This document shows positions 46,248 to 56,142 of a stretch of DNA of 64,000 nt, piece by piece; position 1 is the stretch's first letter; each line of letters starts with the position of its first letter. The DNA lies in assembly GCA_021287185.1 (NCBI GenBank), contig JAJTAZ010000011.1, forward strand, positions 248,001-312,000. The letters run 5' to 3'. The position numbers and the translations under genes were made by a program. The notes under the pieces are model-generated. The model made no database searches and was not told the DNA's origin. It saw only the letters and a program-made list of their open reading frames with translations. The DNA comes from Burkholderiales bacterium (GTDB lineage: Bacteria > Pseudomonadota > Gammaproteobacteria > Burkholderiales > Burkholderiaceae).

Positions 46248-46697
46248 TCAGACCTGCGCTTGAACTTCTATCTCTCGGGTCTGCGTCGCCAATTTATCCA
46301 ACACCCCATTGACGTATTTAAAGCCATCCGTACCGCCAAAACTTTTGGCGATTTCGACCGCTTCATTGATGACGACTTTGTAGGGCACTTCAAGTTGGTT
46401 TTGCAACTCATACGCCGCCACGAGCAATATCCCATGCTCAACGGGCGAGAGTTCTGCCAGCGGTCGGTCGATGTGCGGCGTGATAAGTGTGCGCAAAGCA
46501 TCGGCATTGCCAATCACGCCCGTGTACAAGGTCGTGAAATACACTTCATCGGCTTTATGAAAATCGGGGGTTTCACGGATGTAGGCTTGCGCCGCACCTG
46601 CGGTGTCGGTATGCGTACCGGCAGTGCTGGTTATTTGCCACTGATACAGGGCTTGCACCACCAATTCACGAGAACGTCTGCGTGCGCTTTTCATCAT
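46248..46697 (-). CDS. nusB: Transcription antitermination factor NusB
   Basis: NusB binds the boxA RNA with NusE (S10) in rRNA antitermination. The 149-residue all-helical protein begins [19 protein letters not shown] and has the family segment [14 protein letters not shown] and [20 protein letters not shown] near 100-122. Its start overlaps the ribH stop by four bases. Confidence 0.96.
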   Translation of the reverse strand: MMKSARRRSRELVVQALYQWQITSTAGTHTDTAGAAQAYIRETPDFHKADEVYFTTLYTGVIGNADALRTLITPHIDRPLAELSPVEHGILLVAAYELQNQLEVPYKVVINEAVEIAKSFGGTDGFKYVNGVLDKLATQTREIEVQAQV

Positions 46698-47203
46698 TTA
46701 TCATCCTCTTGTTCGGCCTCATCGACTTCTTCGGTAAAACTCAAAAAGTCGTCCAATGCCTCATACAAACACGCCATTTCGATGGCCACACGCGCCGCAT
46801 CCGCACCTTTTTCTGCCATGCGCGCAATGGCCTGCTCGTCATTTTCGCAGGTCAAAATCGCGTTGGCAATCGGCATATTGTGGTCTAAACCCACTTTGGT
46901 AATGCCTGCGCCCGATTCGTTGCTAACCAAATCAAAATGATAGGTCTCGCCGCGAATCACTGCGCCCAATGCGATGAGCGCATCAAATTCTTCTGACTGA
47001 CAGAGCATCTGCAATGCCAGCGGTACTTCCAATGCACCAGGGACGGTGATAAACAAAATATCTTCTTCAGCAACACCTTTGTCCATCAGTTCTTTCACAC
47101 AGGCGTTGAACAAACCTTCGCCAATGTTTTCGTTAAAACGCGCTTTAACAATGCCAATGCGCAAGCCTGTGCCATTAATTTCTGGTTTGAATTCTTCAAT
47201 CAT
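46694..47203 (-). CDS. ribH: 6,7-dimethyl-8-ribityllumazine synthase
   Basis: RibH condenses the pyrimidine and dihydroxybutanone phosphate to lumazine, the penultimate step of riboflavin synthesis. The 169 residues show [17 protein letters not shown] at 16-32, [12 protein letters not shown] near 57-68, [17 protein letters not shown] near 84-100 (with the catalytic histidine) and an acidic tail [12 protein letters not shown] not usual in shorter members. It lies in the ribBX-ribH-nusB operon. Confidence 0.96.
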   Translation of the reverse strand: MIEEFKPEINGTGLRIGIVKARFNENIGEGLFNACVKELMDKGVAEEDILFITVPGALEVPLALQMLCQSEEFDALIALGAVIRGETYHFDLVSNESGAGITKVGLDHNMPIANAILTCENDEQAIARMAEKGADAARVAIEMACLYEALDDFLSFTEEVDEAEQEDDK

Positions 47204-47238
47204 TTGTAACTCCTTCGTGTATTTGTTGTGATGCTACT

Positions 47239-47337
47239 GTCATTGCGAGCGATGGGTTATCAGCGAAACAATCCAACGATGTCTATTTCAGTTGACGCTG
47301 CATGGATTGCGTCGCGGTAAAACCGCTCACAATAATT
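47239..47337. repeat. REP/BIME-like palindromic repeat, copy 1
   Basis: The left arm (CATTGCGAGCGA ... AGCGAAACAATCCA, 47240-47275) and the right arm (TGGATTGCGTCGCGG ... CGCTCACAAT, 47304-47334) are imperfect inverted copies with about 30 bases between. This layout is common for interspersed palindromic repeats spread by RAYT transposases. It lies between ribBX and ribH within the operon. A related copy is at 52850. Confidence 0.65.
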
Positions 47338-47341
47338 GACT

Positions 47342-48505
47342 TTAAACCTGTGTAAACCCCGTCACTTCCAAGTCAAATCCGCCCATCGACGGCATTTTGC
47401 GCGGGCTGCCGAGTAAACTCATGCGTTTCACGCCCACGTCTTTTAAAATTTGCGCGCCAATCCCATACAAACGCAATTCGCTCACGGTTTTTGCAGGGGC
47501 ATGTTCGGGCGTGGCCAAACGGGCAAATTGCTCCACCAGTCGTGTACTGTGCTCTTGGCAATTGAGCAACACCGCCACGCCCACGCCCTGCGCCTGAATG
47601 TATTGCAAGGCTTTACTCAAACCAATTGAGTGCGTGGTGTTGTGGGTATCGAGCAAATCCAATACCGAAAAAGGCTCATGCACGCGCACGGGCACTACGT
47701 CAGCATGCGCGACATCACCATGCACCAAAGCCAAATGCACTTGCTCAGAATTGTGTTCTTTAAACAGCACCGCGTCAAACTCGCCTGCGGGCGTGCTCAT
47801 GGTGTACTGCCCGACACGCTCAACCAATTTCTCACGTGCACTGCGGTATTCAATCAAATTGGCGATTGTGCCGATTTTGAGTCGATGCTCGCGCGCAAAC
47901 TTAAGTAAATCAGGCAAACGTGCCATTTCGCCATCGGGATTCATGACTTCACAAATCACCGCCGATGGGGTCAATCCTGCCAAGCGCGTCAAATCGCAAC
48001 CCGCCTCGGTATGGCCTGCGCGCACCAGCACACCGCCATCGCGCGCGCGCAAGGGGAAAATATGCCCTGGCTGAACGATGTCCTGTGCGCCGAACTGCGG
48101 ATTGGCGGCCACAGCGATGGTGCGGGCTCGGTCAGATGCCGAAATCCCCGTGGTCACGCCCTCACGCGCCTCGATTGACACCGTGAAATTCGTGCCATAT
48201 TGCGTGCCATTTTCACCCGCGCCAACCATCATTGGCAAACCGAGTTCATCGCAACGTGCTTCGGTCAAACACAAGCACACCAAGCCGCGCGCATGGGTGA
48301 CCATAAAGTTAATCGCAGCAGGCGTGACGAAATCACTCGCAAGCACCAAATCGCCTTCGTTTTCGCGGTCTTCTTCATCGACCAGCACCACCATACGCCC
48401 TGCTTTGAGTTCAGCAATAATCTCCTCCGTGCTGGCAATACTGGCAGGTTGCATTTTTTCTGGAATATTGGGATCGATTAACTCGATTTTATCCACGTCC
48501 GACAT
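47342..48505 (-). CDS. ribB: 3,4-dihydroxy-2-butanone 4-phosphate synthase with degenerate GTP cyclohydrolase II domain (RibBX)
   Basis: The N-terminal RibB domain (about 27-220) is complete: VVLVDEEDRENEGDL, FMVTHARGLVCL and RAGHTEAGCDLTRLAGL, with the catalytic acidic and histidine residues. The C-terminal part (about 225-387) aligns with GTP cyclohydrolase II but has no cysteines in the zinc-site region (it reads EPFSVLDLLDTHNTTH instead of CLTGD...CDCG). Such RibBX proteins are known in proteobacteria and make only the butanone phosphate. The ATG at 48505 is used. It is the first gene of the long operon; an active RibA must be elsewhere in the genome. Confidence 0.9.
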   Translation of the reverse strand: MSDVDKIELIDPNIPEKMQPASIASTEEIIAELKAGRMVVLVDEEDRENEGDLVLASDFVTPAAINFMVTHARGLVCLCLTEARCDELGLPMMVGAGENGTQYGTNFTVSIEAREGVTTGISASDRARTIAVAANPQFGAQDIVQPGHIFPLRARDGGVLVRAGHTEAGCDLTRLAGLTPSAVICEVMNPDGEMARLPDLLKFAREHRLKIGTIANLIEYRSAREKLVERVGQYTMSTPAGEFDAVLFKEHNSEQVHLALVHGDVAHADVVPVRVHEPFSVLDLLDTHNTTHSIGLSKALQYIQAQGVGVAVLLNCQEHSTRLVEQFARLATPEHAPAKTVSELRLYGIGAQILKDVGVKRMSLLGSPRKMPSMGGFDLEVTGFTQV

Positions 48506-48572
48506 ACCGTTTCTTTCAAATTCAAAAACGCCATTGTACGCGATTTGTCCCCATACCATCTAAATTCGACAA

Positions 48573-48602
48573 TTCACGCGCTAAAAACAATTGGCGTACA
48601 AT
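48573..48602 (+). promoter_or_regulatory. Candidate promoter of acnA
   Basis: TTCACG and TACAAT are separated by 18 bases, 64 bases before the acnA ATG. Both boxes match the consensus at four to five positions. Confidence 0.45.
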
Positions 48603-48665
48603 CAAAACTCTGCCACGTGATTTGAACCCCAATTCACCGCAGGCTACTTCCGAAGGGAGTACCGT

Positions 48666-51389
48666 ATGAAAACGCATCCTTACGCCAGTATCATTCGCTC
48701 ATTTAGTTATTCAACGGATTCTCAATCTGAGCCACAACACGCCGAGTTTTTCAGTTTACCCACCCTACAGGAATTCGGCTTTCCCAACCTCCACCGCCTA
48801 CCTGTATCGATTCGCATCATGCTCGAATCGGTCGTACGCCATTGCGATGGTGATTTGATTCGCCCCGAGCATGTGGCGCAATTGGCCAATTGGCAGGCCA
48901 ACGCGCCACGCACAGAGGAAATTCCCTTTGTGGTCGCACGCGTGGTGTTGCAGGATTTTACTGGTGTACCTTTGTTGACCGATTTGGCTGCCATGCGCAC
49001 CACCGCTGCGACCATGGGCTTTGACCCAAAACAGATTGAGCCGCTCGTGCCCGTCGATTTGGTAATCGACCATTCGGTGATGGTCGATTATCAGGGTTCT
49101 GAGCAAGCACTGAACCTCAATATGGACAAAGAGTTTGAGCGCAATACCGAACGCTATCAATTTCTCAAATGGGGGATGCAGGCCTTCAAAAAATTCAAAG
49201 TCATTCCGCCGGGCATCGGCATCGTGCATCAAGTCAATTTGGAATACCTGTGTCGCGGTGTGCATCATGTGAATGGCGTGTGCTTTCCAGACACCTTGGT
49301 CGGCACAGACTCGCACACCACGATGATCAATGGTTTGGGCGTGGTCGGCTGGGGCGTCGGTGGTATCGAGGCCGAATCGGCCATGCTTGGGCAACCTGTG
49401 TATCTGCTCACACCCGATGTGGTCGGGGTTGAACTCGTGAGTGAGTTGTCAGAAGGTGTGAGCGCTACTGACTTGGTATTGACCTTGACGCAAATGTTGC
49501 GCGCGGCGCATGTGGTCGATAGTTTTGTTGAATTTTTTGGTACAGGCGCGGCGAGTCTGTCGGTCACAGACCGCGCGACGATTGCCAATATGGCGCCCGA
49601 ATACGGCGCGACCATGGGCTACTTCCCCATAGATGCCAAAACCGTCGCCTATCTGCGCAATACAGGGCGCAGTGAGATTGAGGTCAGTGCCTTTGAAACC
49701 TATTACCAAGCGCAACACCTATTGGGTATGCCGCAGGTTGGTGAGATTGATTACTCGCGTACATTGCGTTTGGATTTGAGCACCGTCGTGCCTTCGGTTG
49801 CGGGGCCCAAACGTCCGCAAGACCGCATTGCCTTGCCTGATGTCGCTCGACAACTCGACTATTTAATGCGGCAGAGCACCGACGAGGGCGGATTTAATCT
49901 GTCTGCCACCCAAGTGATTGAACGGCACATCGTTGATTCAGCGCAAGGCACATTCTCTTTGGGGCATGGCGACGTGGTGCTCGCAGCGATTACCTCGTGC
50001 ACCAACACCTCCAACCCGAACGTCATGCTCGCCGCAGGTTTGTTGGCGAAAAAAGCGGTGGAAAAAGGCTTGCGCATCGCGCCGCACATCAAAACCTCAT
50101 TGGCTCCAGGTTCGCGTGTGGTCGCTGAGTATCTGATGGCGACGGGTTTACAAACCTATTTAGACCAACTCGGTTTTCAAGTGGTGGCGTATGGTTGCAC
50201 CACCTGTATTGGCAATTCGGGCGAACTCGCGCCTGAAATTACCGAATGCATCGTGCACAATCAACTCATCACCGCAGCGGTGCTCTCGGGCAATCGCAAT
50301 TTTGAAGCACGGATTCAGCCGAACATCAAAGCGAATTTTTTGGCTTCGCCGCCTTTGGTTTTGGCATACGCATTGGCAGGGCGCATGAATATTGATTTGA
50401 CCACCGAGCCTTTGGGCGTGGATTCTGCGGACGCACCCGTGTTGCTCAAAGACATTTGGCCATCCAACGATGAGGTTAAAGCCTTGCTCCCCATTGCCTT
50501 TAACACCGCCACGTTTCAAAATAAGTACCGCAGTTTTGCGCAAGAATCACCGCTGTGGAACGCGATTCAAACCCCTGTCGGCGAAGTCTATACATGGCCA
50601 GAATCCACCTACATTGCCCAACCACCGTTCTTCAATGACTTCGCCCTGCAACCACGCCCCATCTCGGGCATCGAAAATGCCAAAGCCTTGCTCATCGTCG
50701 GTGATTCGGTGACCACCGACCACATCTCGCCTGCGGGCTCGTTCAAAGCCGATACCCCAGCAGGCGAGTGGCTAATGGCGCACGGTATAGACCCCAAACA
50801 ATTTAATAGTTACGGTTCTCGGCGCGGTCATTTTGAAGTCATGGTGCGCGGTACTTTTGCCAATGTGCGTCTGCGCAATTTAATGCTGCCCGCCGCTGAA
50901 GACGGCGCACGCATCGAAGGCGGGTTCACGCTGTATGAAGGGGTGCGAACCTCGATATTTGATGCGGCGGCACAATATCGGTCACGCGACATTCCAACCA
51001 TCGTATTCGCAGGTACAGAATACGGCACGGGTTCGTCACGTGATTGGGCCGCCAAAGGCTCACAACTGCTGGGCATTCGCGCAGTCATCGCCCGTTCGTT
51101 TGAGCGGATTCACCGCGCCAATTTGGTCGGGATGGGGATTTTGCCCTTGCAATTTGTTGATGACGATTCGGTGACCGCTTTGAATATCGGAGCCAGCGAC
51201 ACCTTCGACATTCTTGGTGTAAGTGATGCCATTGTTCCGCAGCAGATGTTCACATTACGCATCCGCCGCGCCGACGGCTCAAGCACTCAAACCGAGGTGC
51301 GTTGTCGCATCGACACGCCGATTGAGGTGGATTATTATCGACACGGCGGGATTTTACCGTTTGTATTGCGTCAAATTTTGACCCAATAG
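48666..51389 (+). CDS. acnA: Aconitate hydratase A
   Basis: AcnA interconverts citrate and isocitrate in the TCA cycle with a [4Fe-4S] cluster. The 907-residue protein begins in the AcnA style and carries [21 protein letters not shown] near 213-233, the cluster cysteine in [12 protein letters not shown], and the pair in [11 protein letters not shown]. The C-terminal swivel domain has [11 protein letters not shown] and [19 protein letters not shown] lies before the ATG. fumC follows 11 bases later, so a TCA operon is likely. Confidence 0.96.
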   Translation: MKTHPYASIIRSFSYSTDSQSEPQHAEFFSLPTLQEFGFPNLHRLPVSIRIMLESVVRHCDGDLIRPEHVAQLANWQANAPRTEEIPFVVARVVLQDFTGVPLLTDLAAMRTTAATMGFDPKQIEPLVPVDLVIDHSVMVDYQGSEQALNLNMDKEFERNTERYQFLKWGMQAFKKFKVIPPGIGIVHQVNLEYLCRGVHHVNGVCFPDTLVGTDSHTTMINGLGVVGWGVGGIEAESAMLGQPVYLLTPDVVGVELVSELSEGVSATDLVLTLTQMLRAAHVVDSFVEFFGTGAASLSVTDRATIANMAPEYGATMGYFPIDAKTVAYLRNTGRSEIEVSAFETYYQAQHLLGMPQVGEIDYSRTLRLDLSTVVPSVAGPKRPQDRIALPDVARQLDYLMRQSTDEGGFNLSATQVIERHIVDSAQGTFSLGHGDVVLAAITSCTNTSNPNVMLAAGLLAKKAVEKGLRIAPHIKTSLAPGSRVVAEYLMATGLQTYLDQLGFQVVAYGCTTCIGNSGELAPEITECIVHNQLITAAVLSGNRNFEARIQPNIKANFLASPPLVLAYALAGRMNIDLTTEPLGVDSADAPVLLKDIWPSNDEVKALLPIAFNTATFQNKYRSFAQESPLWNAIQTPVGEVYTWPESTYIAQPPFFNDFALQPRPISGIENAKALLIVGDSVTTDHISPAGSFKADTPAGEWLMAHGIDPKQFNSYGSRRGHFEVMVRGTFANVRLRNLMLPAAEDGARIEGGFTLYEGVRTSIFDAAAQYRSRDIPTIVFAGTEYGTGSSRDWAAKGSQLLGIRAVIARSFERIHRANLVGMGILPLQFVDDDSVTALNIGASDTFDILGVSDAIVPQQMFTLRIRRADGSSTQTEVRCRIDTPIEVDYYRHGGILPFVLRQILTQ

Positions 51390-51400
51390 AGGGAGTTCGT

Positions 51401-52792
51401 ATGAACAATACACGCATCGAATCAGACAGTATGGGTCAAGTGCGGGTTGCCCATGACAAATTGTGGGGGGCGCAAACCCAACGTTCGCTGGAGCATTTTC
51501 AAATCGGACGTGAGCAATTTGTTTGGTCGGCATCTGTGATTCGCGCCTTGGGTTGGGTGAAAAAAGCCGCCGCGCTGTCCAATCAAACCTTGGGGCAAAT
51601 TCCAGCCGAGATTGCCGATGCAATCGTGACCGCGTGTGACGAGGTCATTGCGGATCAACTCGACGCGCATTTTCCCTTGGTGATTTTTCAAACAGGTTCA
51701 GGCACACAAACCAATATGAATGCCAATGAAGTCATCGCCAACCGCGCCATTCAATTGCTCGGCGGCGCGCTTGGCAGTAAAAATCCCGTGCATCCGAATG
51801 ACCATGTCAATTGTTCTCAGTCGTCCAACGATGTGTTTCCCACCGTGATGCACGTGGCGATTGCGCATGAGTTGTTCACAGAATTTTTACCCAAAATCGC
51901 GGCACTGCGCCAGACGTTTTCTGAGCAATCCGCGCAATTCATGCACATCGTCAAAACAGGACGCACGCATTTGCAGGACGCAGCACCGCTGACATTGGGA
52001 CAAGAGTTTTCCGCATGGGTCGCGCAATTGGATGGTGCGATGGATGGTTTGCGCGGCAGTGCGCAGAGCTTGTACCCCTTGGCAATTGGCGGCACTGCGG
52101 TTGGTACGGGTTTGAATGCACCTGCGCAATTTGGCGCATTGTGCGCGCAGCACCTCGCACAGATGACGGGACAACCGTTTACCAGTGCGCCGAATAAATT
52201 TGTCGCGTTGTCTGCGCACGACAATTTGGCAAGCCTCTCAGCGCAGGTGCGCACGCTGGCGGGTGCATTGCTCAAAATCGCCAACGACATTCGTTGGCTC
52301 GCCAGTGGCCCGCGCTGTGGCATCGGCGAAATTCACATCCCCGACAACGAACCTGGCTCATCCATCATGCCCGCCAAAGTCAATCCAACCCAGTGCGAAG
52401 CATTGAGCATGGTGTGTTTGCATGTGTATGGCAACGATGCGGCGATTGCCTTTGCTGCCAGTCAGGGCAATTTTCAACTCAACGTTTATAAACCTTTAAT
52501 CTTGCACCATCTGTTGGAATCCATGCGCTTGCTCGGTGAAGCCATCACCTCATTTAATCAACATTGCGCCAGTGGCATCACACCCGATGAGCCACGCATT
52601 CAATTTCTACTGGAACAAAACCTCATGCTCGCCACCGCGCTCAATCCGCATATCGGCTACGACCAAGCCAGTCAAATTGCCAAAACCGCGCTGACTGAAC
52701 ATCTCAGCCTGCGCGAAGCCGCCATCAAGCATAGCGTGTCGGCAGCGGATTTTGATGCGTGGGTGCGGGTGGAGGATATGGTGGGACTATAA
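51401..52792 (+). CDS. fumC: Class II fumarate hydratase
   Basis: FumC hydrates fumarate to malate and needs no iron. It belongs to the aspartase/fumarase superfamily. Signature [15 protein letters not shown] lies near 318-332, with [20 protein letters not shown] near 92-111 and [17 protein letters not shown] near 130-146. The 463 residues are normal. GGAG lies before the ATG. It is followed by a repeat element. Confidence 0.96.
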   Translation: MNNTRIESDSMGQVRVAHDKLWGAQTQRSLEHFQIGREQFVWSASVIRALGWVKKAAALSNQTLGQIPAEIADAIVTACDEVIADQLDAHFPLVIFQTGSGTQTNMNANEVIANRAIQLLGGALGSKNPVHPNDHVNCSQSSNDVFPTVMHVAIAHELFTEFLPKIAALRQTFSEQSAQFMHIVKTGRTHLQDAAPLTLGQEFSAWVAQLDGAMDGLRGSAQSLYPLAIGGTAVGTGLNAPAQFGALCAQHLAQMTGQPFTSAPNKFVALSAHDNLASLSAQVRTLAGALLKIANDIRWLASGPRCGIGEIHIPDNEPGSSIMPAKVNPTQCEALSMVCLHVYGNDAAIAFAASQGNFQLNVYKPLILHHLLESMRLLGEAITSFNQHCASGITPDEPRIQFLLEQNLMLATALNPHIGYDQASQIAKTALTEHLSLREAAIKHSVSAADFDAWVRVEDMVGL

Positions 52793-52847
52793 GTTGACGC
52801 GATGAGATTACGAGATGAACGCAGAAAATAAACGCAGAAAAAACGCC

Positions 52848-52905
52848 ATCATTGCGAACGATGCTTCGCGAGGATACTACTCGTAATCACAGCGGAACCA
52901 ATCAA
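52848..52905. repeat. REP/BIME-like repeat, copy 2 (partial)
   Basis: CATTGCGAACGATGCTTCGCGAGG ... GCGGAACCAATCAATCC resembles the left arm of the element at 47239, with the same ATTGCGA-N-CAATC frame. It lies between fumC and ribE, which converge here, and is followed directly by the ribE stop. The preceding 50 bases (52793-52847) contain AACGCAGAAAA repeats but nothing else. Confidence 0.5.
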
Positions 52906-53522
52906 TCCGCCGAGTTCATCAACTGCGCCACATAACGCGCCAATAAATCAACCTCAAAATTGATGGCATCGCCCGCAGACAAATATTGAAACACCGTATG
53001 CGCCATGGTGTGTGGAATCAGGTTAATCGTGCCGAACACACGCCCATCCTCGCTCCAAACCCGATTGACCGTCAAACTCGTGCCATTTAAAGTCACCGAG
53101 CCTTTGTCGGCGAGAAATTTTTTCCAGCGCGAATCAACGCCAAACACCAATTCATAGGACTCACCGACTGGCGCGAGCGACTCAATGCACGCGACATCAT
53201 CCACGTGTCCACTGACCAAATGCCCGCCCAATCGGTCGGACAAGCGCATGGCTTTTTCTAAATTCACAGGGCCTGCTGTGTCCAAACCAGCGGTTTTATT
53301 CAAACTCTCACGCGAGACATCGACGGCAAAAGTGTTTGCATCGGTATCGAGCGAGACCACCGTCATGCATGCACCGTTAATCGCAATCGAGTCGCCAAGT
53401 GCGACATCCGACATGTCCAGCGCAACGGTCTGCACTTGCAAACGCACGCCTGCATCAAGGTTATCCGCCAGCGGTGTGACCGCAGTGATTTGCCCAACAT
53501 CTGCAATGATTCCAGTAAACAT
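52902..53522 (-). CDS. ribE: Riboflavin synthase alpha chain
   Basis: RibE dismutates two lumazines to riboflavin and the pyrimidine. The two repeated barrels are visible: MFTGIIADVGQI at the start with SIAINGACMTVVSLD, and the second with GHLVSGHVDD and LNGTSLTVNRVW. The 206 residues are standard. The start ATG at 53522 gives the canonical MFTGI; an upstream ATG four codons earlier is rejected. It lies apart from the other rib genes and diverges from tas. Confidence 0.95.
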   Translation of the reverse strand: MFTGIIADVGQITAVTPLADNLDAGVRLQVQTVALDMSDVALGDSIAINGACMTVVSLDTDANTFAVDVSRESLNKTAGLDTAGPVNLEKAMRLSDRLGGHLVSGHVDDVACIESLAPVGESYELVFGVDSRWKKFLADKGSVTLNGTSLTVNRVWSEDGRVFGTINLIPHTMAHTVFQYLSAGDAINFEVDLLARYVAQLMNSAD

Positions 53523-53580
53523 ATACAATCCCAAAGAGTTTATTTCATTCTGTCATTCTAACATTTTACCAAGCACCCTC

Positions 53581-54651
53581 ATGAAAACTATTGCCCTCGG
53601 TCGCTCTGACCTACACGTCACCCCCATTTGCTTGGGCACCATGACTTTTGGTGAACAGGTCAACGAACCAGATGCCCATCAAATCCTCGCACACGCTTTG
53701 GCGCGCGGCGTGAATTTCCTTGACACCGCTGAAATGTATGCTGTGCCACCCAAAGCCGAAACCTTCAATGCCACCGAAACCATTATTGGTAATTATTTTG
53801 CCGCCAATCAAGGCGCACGCGCGCAATGGGTCGTCGCCACCAAAGTGGCAGGCCCTTCGCGTGGAATGCCGTGGATACGCGGGGGCAGTGGCGATTTATC
53901 GGGCGCGGACATCATCCGCGCCTGTGAGGGCAGTTTACAACGCCTGCAAACCGATGTGATAGATCTGTACCAAATCCACTGGCCAACGCGTGCCACGCCG
54001 ATGTTTGGCGGTTTGTATTTTCAACCACAACAATCCGCATCTGAAATCAGCGACAAAATCCACGAGCAACTTGCCGCACTTGGTCAACTCGTGCAAGCAG
54101 GCAAAATCAAAGCCGTGGGACTGTCGAATGAAACGCCGTTTGGCGTGCATGAATTCGTGCGTCTGTCCGAACAACACAACCTGCCACGCGTTGCCACCGT
54201 ACAAAACGCCTATTCGTTATTGAACCGCGCCGATGAAAACGGCTTGGATGAAATGATGCACATGCTGGATGTATCGCTACTGGCGTATTCGCCTTTGGCG
54301 TTCGGTTTATTGACAGGCAAATACGATGCCGATGGCTTGATCGGTGCGAGTGCGCCCGATGAGGCGCGCTTGAAAAAATTTGCTTCGATGCGCAAACAAC
54401 GTTGGGGACGCGCCGAAGCATTGCAGACCGCGAAACGCTACAACCAACTGGCGCGTGAGCATGGTTTAAGCCCAACGCAACTCGCGCTGGCATTTTGTTA
54501 TCAAAAATGGCAAGTCGCCAGCACGATTATCGGCGTGACTTCCATCGCACAATTGGACGAGTGCATGGATGCGTATGATGTGACGCTTTCCGATGAAATT
54601 TTAAAAGCCATTGATGCAATTCGCTGGCAGTATCGTGACCCTGCTCAATAA
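53581..54651 (+). CDS. tas: Tas-like aldo/keto reductase
   Basis: This NADPH-dependent aldo/keto reductase resembles E. coli Tas. The barrel begins ALGRSDLHVTPICLGTMTFG, with the catalytic Asp and Tyr in FLDTAEMYAVPPKAE near 39-53 and the lysine in WVVATKVAG near 77-85. The C-terminal region has a Tas-like STIIGVTSIAQLDECMDA. The 356 residues fit. The open frame further upstream overlaps ribE on the other strand and is not used. The natural substrate is unknown. Confidence 0.87.
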   Translation: MKTIALGRSDLHVTPICLGTMTFGEQVNEPDAHQILAHALARGVNFLDTAEMYAVPPKAETFNATETIIGNYFAANQGARAQWVVATKVAGPSRGMPWIRGGSGDLSGADIIRACEGSLQRLQTDVIDLYQIHWPTRATPMFGGLYFQPQQSASEISDKIHEQLAALGQLVQAGKIKAVGLSNETPFGVHEFVRLSEQHNLPRVATVQNAYSLLNRADENGLDEMMHMLDVSLLAYSPLAFGLLTGKYDADGLIGASAPDEARLKKFASMRKQRWGRAEALQTAKRYNQLAREHGLSPTQLALAFCYQKWQVASTIIGVTSIAQLDECMDAYDVTLSDEILKAIDAIRWQYRDPAQ

Positions 54652-54666
54652 GCAGAAACGTCATAA

Positions 54667-54698
54667 AAAAAACGGTGCACTCAAATGCACCGTTTTTT
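54667..54698. terminator. Bidirectional terminator between tas and ubiM
   Basis: A perfect 13-base inverted repeat (AAAAAACGGTGCA and complement) with a six-base loop has T runs on both strands. Two genes converge on it. Confidence 0.92.
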
Positions 54699-54735
54699 AT
54701 GAACCCAGTCATTGCTTTTAGGTTGGGGGAAACCA

Positions 54736-55926
54736 TCAACCCGTCAATTGATGACTGATTAATTTTTTCACAGGTGACAGCATGTTCGAAGCACGGATAA
54801 TTGCGGTACGCAATAACTTTGCAGGCGGCGTTTCGTTGGTGAACAATTTGACCACAAAATTGGTGCCATGATAAATCGGACGGGTTTTCAATTGATGTTT
54901 GCGATCGTACTGTTGAAGCAATGTCGGTGCCCCAATATCACGGTTTTGACGCACGGCTGATTTAATCAAATCGCTCAAAATCATCGTGCTATTCAAACCG
55001 AGGTTAAAGCCATGAGCGGTCACAGGATGCATCCCGACCGCCGCATCACCAACCAAAGCAAAGCGCGTGCTGTAAAAACGCCGCGCGTGCGTGCCGACCA
55101 GCGGGTAGCGATACTGCTGGCTCACCACTTTCACATCACCCAACTGTCCACTCACGCGCTGCGCGATGTCTTGCGCCTGCGCCACATCGTCTAAATCTTC
55201 TACCGTGTGCGCCAACTGCGTATCAATCGTAATCACCGCACTGGATAAATGCTCTGTCAGTGGCAAAATCGCCAAAGTACGCCCGTAGTGGAAGCATTCA
55301 AACGCGGTGTTGTCGTTGCTCGCTGTGTGTTCTATGCGAAAGGTAATCACCGTGCGGCCAAAATCGTGCATGTCCACGGGGATGCCCATTTGTTGGCGCG
55401 TGGTCGAGAAACGCGAGTCCGCCGCCACGACCAAACGCGCGGTAAGTTTTTGTCCATCGGCAAGGGTCACGCCTGCATCCTCAGGTTTGCCATAGACCGA
55501 CTGCACTTTTTGCTCGGTGAACCATGTGATGTTCGGCTGATGCTCAACCTGCGAATAAATCGACTGGCGAATGTGGTGGTTGGAAATCAGATAACCCAAG
55601 GTATCGGTCGGTTTGCCACGTGCCTTTTCGGGCGTTTCGAAATGCAACTCAAACGGCGATGTACCGTCCACCACTTTGGCTGAGCGCAATTTAAATATCT
55701 CGCCCTCTGGTACCGCATCCCACGCCCCCATTGCTTGCAATAACTCTTTCGATTGGTGTGTCAAGGCGATTTCGCGTCCATCGGCAGGTGGATTTTTGAG
55801 TACGCTGGCAGGCGCAGGATCAACCACCGCAATGCGCAACGACGTATCCGCCAACAAGCGCGCAAGACTCAAGCCCGCAGGGCCCGCGCCAATGATAATG
55901 ACATCAAATGATTGGGTATTTGACAT
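54736..55926 (-). CDS. ubiM: UbiH/UbiF-type FAD monooxygenase, probably UbiM
   Basis: This is an FAD-dependent hydroxylase of ubiquinone biosynthesis. The FAD-binding GAGPAGLSLARLLAD is at 13-27, DGREIALTHQS near 49-59, and the second FAD motif is RFALVGDAAVGMHPVTAHG near 285-303. The HPVTAHGFNLGL and YHGTNFVVKLFTNETPPAKL segments match UbiM of Neisseria-like bacteria, a 5-hydroxylase that can replace UbiF, better than UbiH or UbiI (recalled similarity, not searched). The 396 residues are normal. It has its own converging terminator. Confidence 0.75.
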   Translation of the reverse strand: MSNTQSFDVIIIGAGPAGLSLARLLADTSLRIAVVDPAPASVLKNPPADGREIALTHQSKELLQAMGAWDAVPEGEIFKLRSAKVVDGTSPFELHFETPEKARGKPTDTLGYLISNHHIRQSIYSQVEHQPNITWFTEQKVQSVYGKPEDAGVTLADGQKLTARLVVAADSRFSTTRQQMGIPVDMHDFGRTVITFRIEHTASNDNTAFECFHYGRTLAILPLTEHLSSAVITIDTQLAHTVEDLDDVAQAQDIAQRVSGQLGDVKVVSQQYRYPLVGTHARRFYSTRFALVGDAAVGMHPVTAHGFNLGLNSTMILSDLIKSAVRQNRDIGAPTLLQQYDRKHQLKTRPIYHGTNFVVKLFTNETPPAKLLRTAIIRASNMLSPVKKLISHQLTG

Positions 55927-56093
55927 GGTGCCGACACCTTTTTAGACGTTACAGAAAAGACCGTTATGGTTGGTCGGTATTGTAGGCTGATTGGACACAA
56001 TTGGCAATCGCATCCACGCCATTAGAATAATCCCTAAAAAATTTGTGGATTTAAGAGATATTCATTAATTTATTGAATTTTTAGCATTAAAAA

Positions 56094-56122
56094 TTGGCAA
56101 GTACCAAGCCTAAGGGTACAAT
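56094..56122 (+). promoter_or_regulatory. Sigma-70 promoter of maeA
   Basis: TTGGCA and TACAAT are separated by exactly 17 bases. The predicted start site leaves a leader of only about 14 bases that contains the GGAG binding site. The rest of the 216-base gap from 55927 is A/T-rich and shows nothing else. Confidence 0.75.
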
Positions 56123-56142
56123 GTGAATTTTTGGAGTTCGCA

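Noticed and set aside
46260..46940. Open frame of 226 codons opposite nusB and ribH
   Set aside because: It spans two real genes on the other strand and has no motif.
47204..48665. FMN riboswitch before ribB or ribH
   Set aside because: I looked for the conserved FMN-aptamer blocks upstream of ribBX, ribH and ribE and did not find them.
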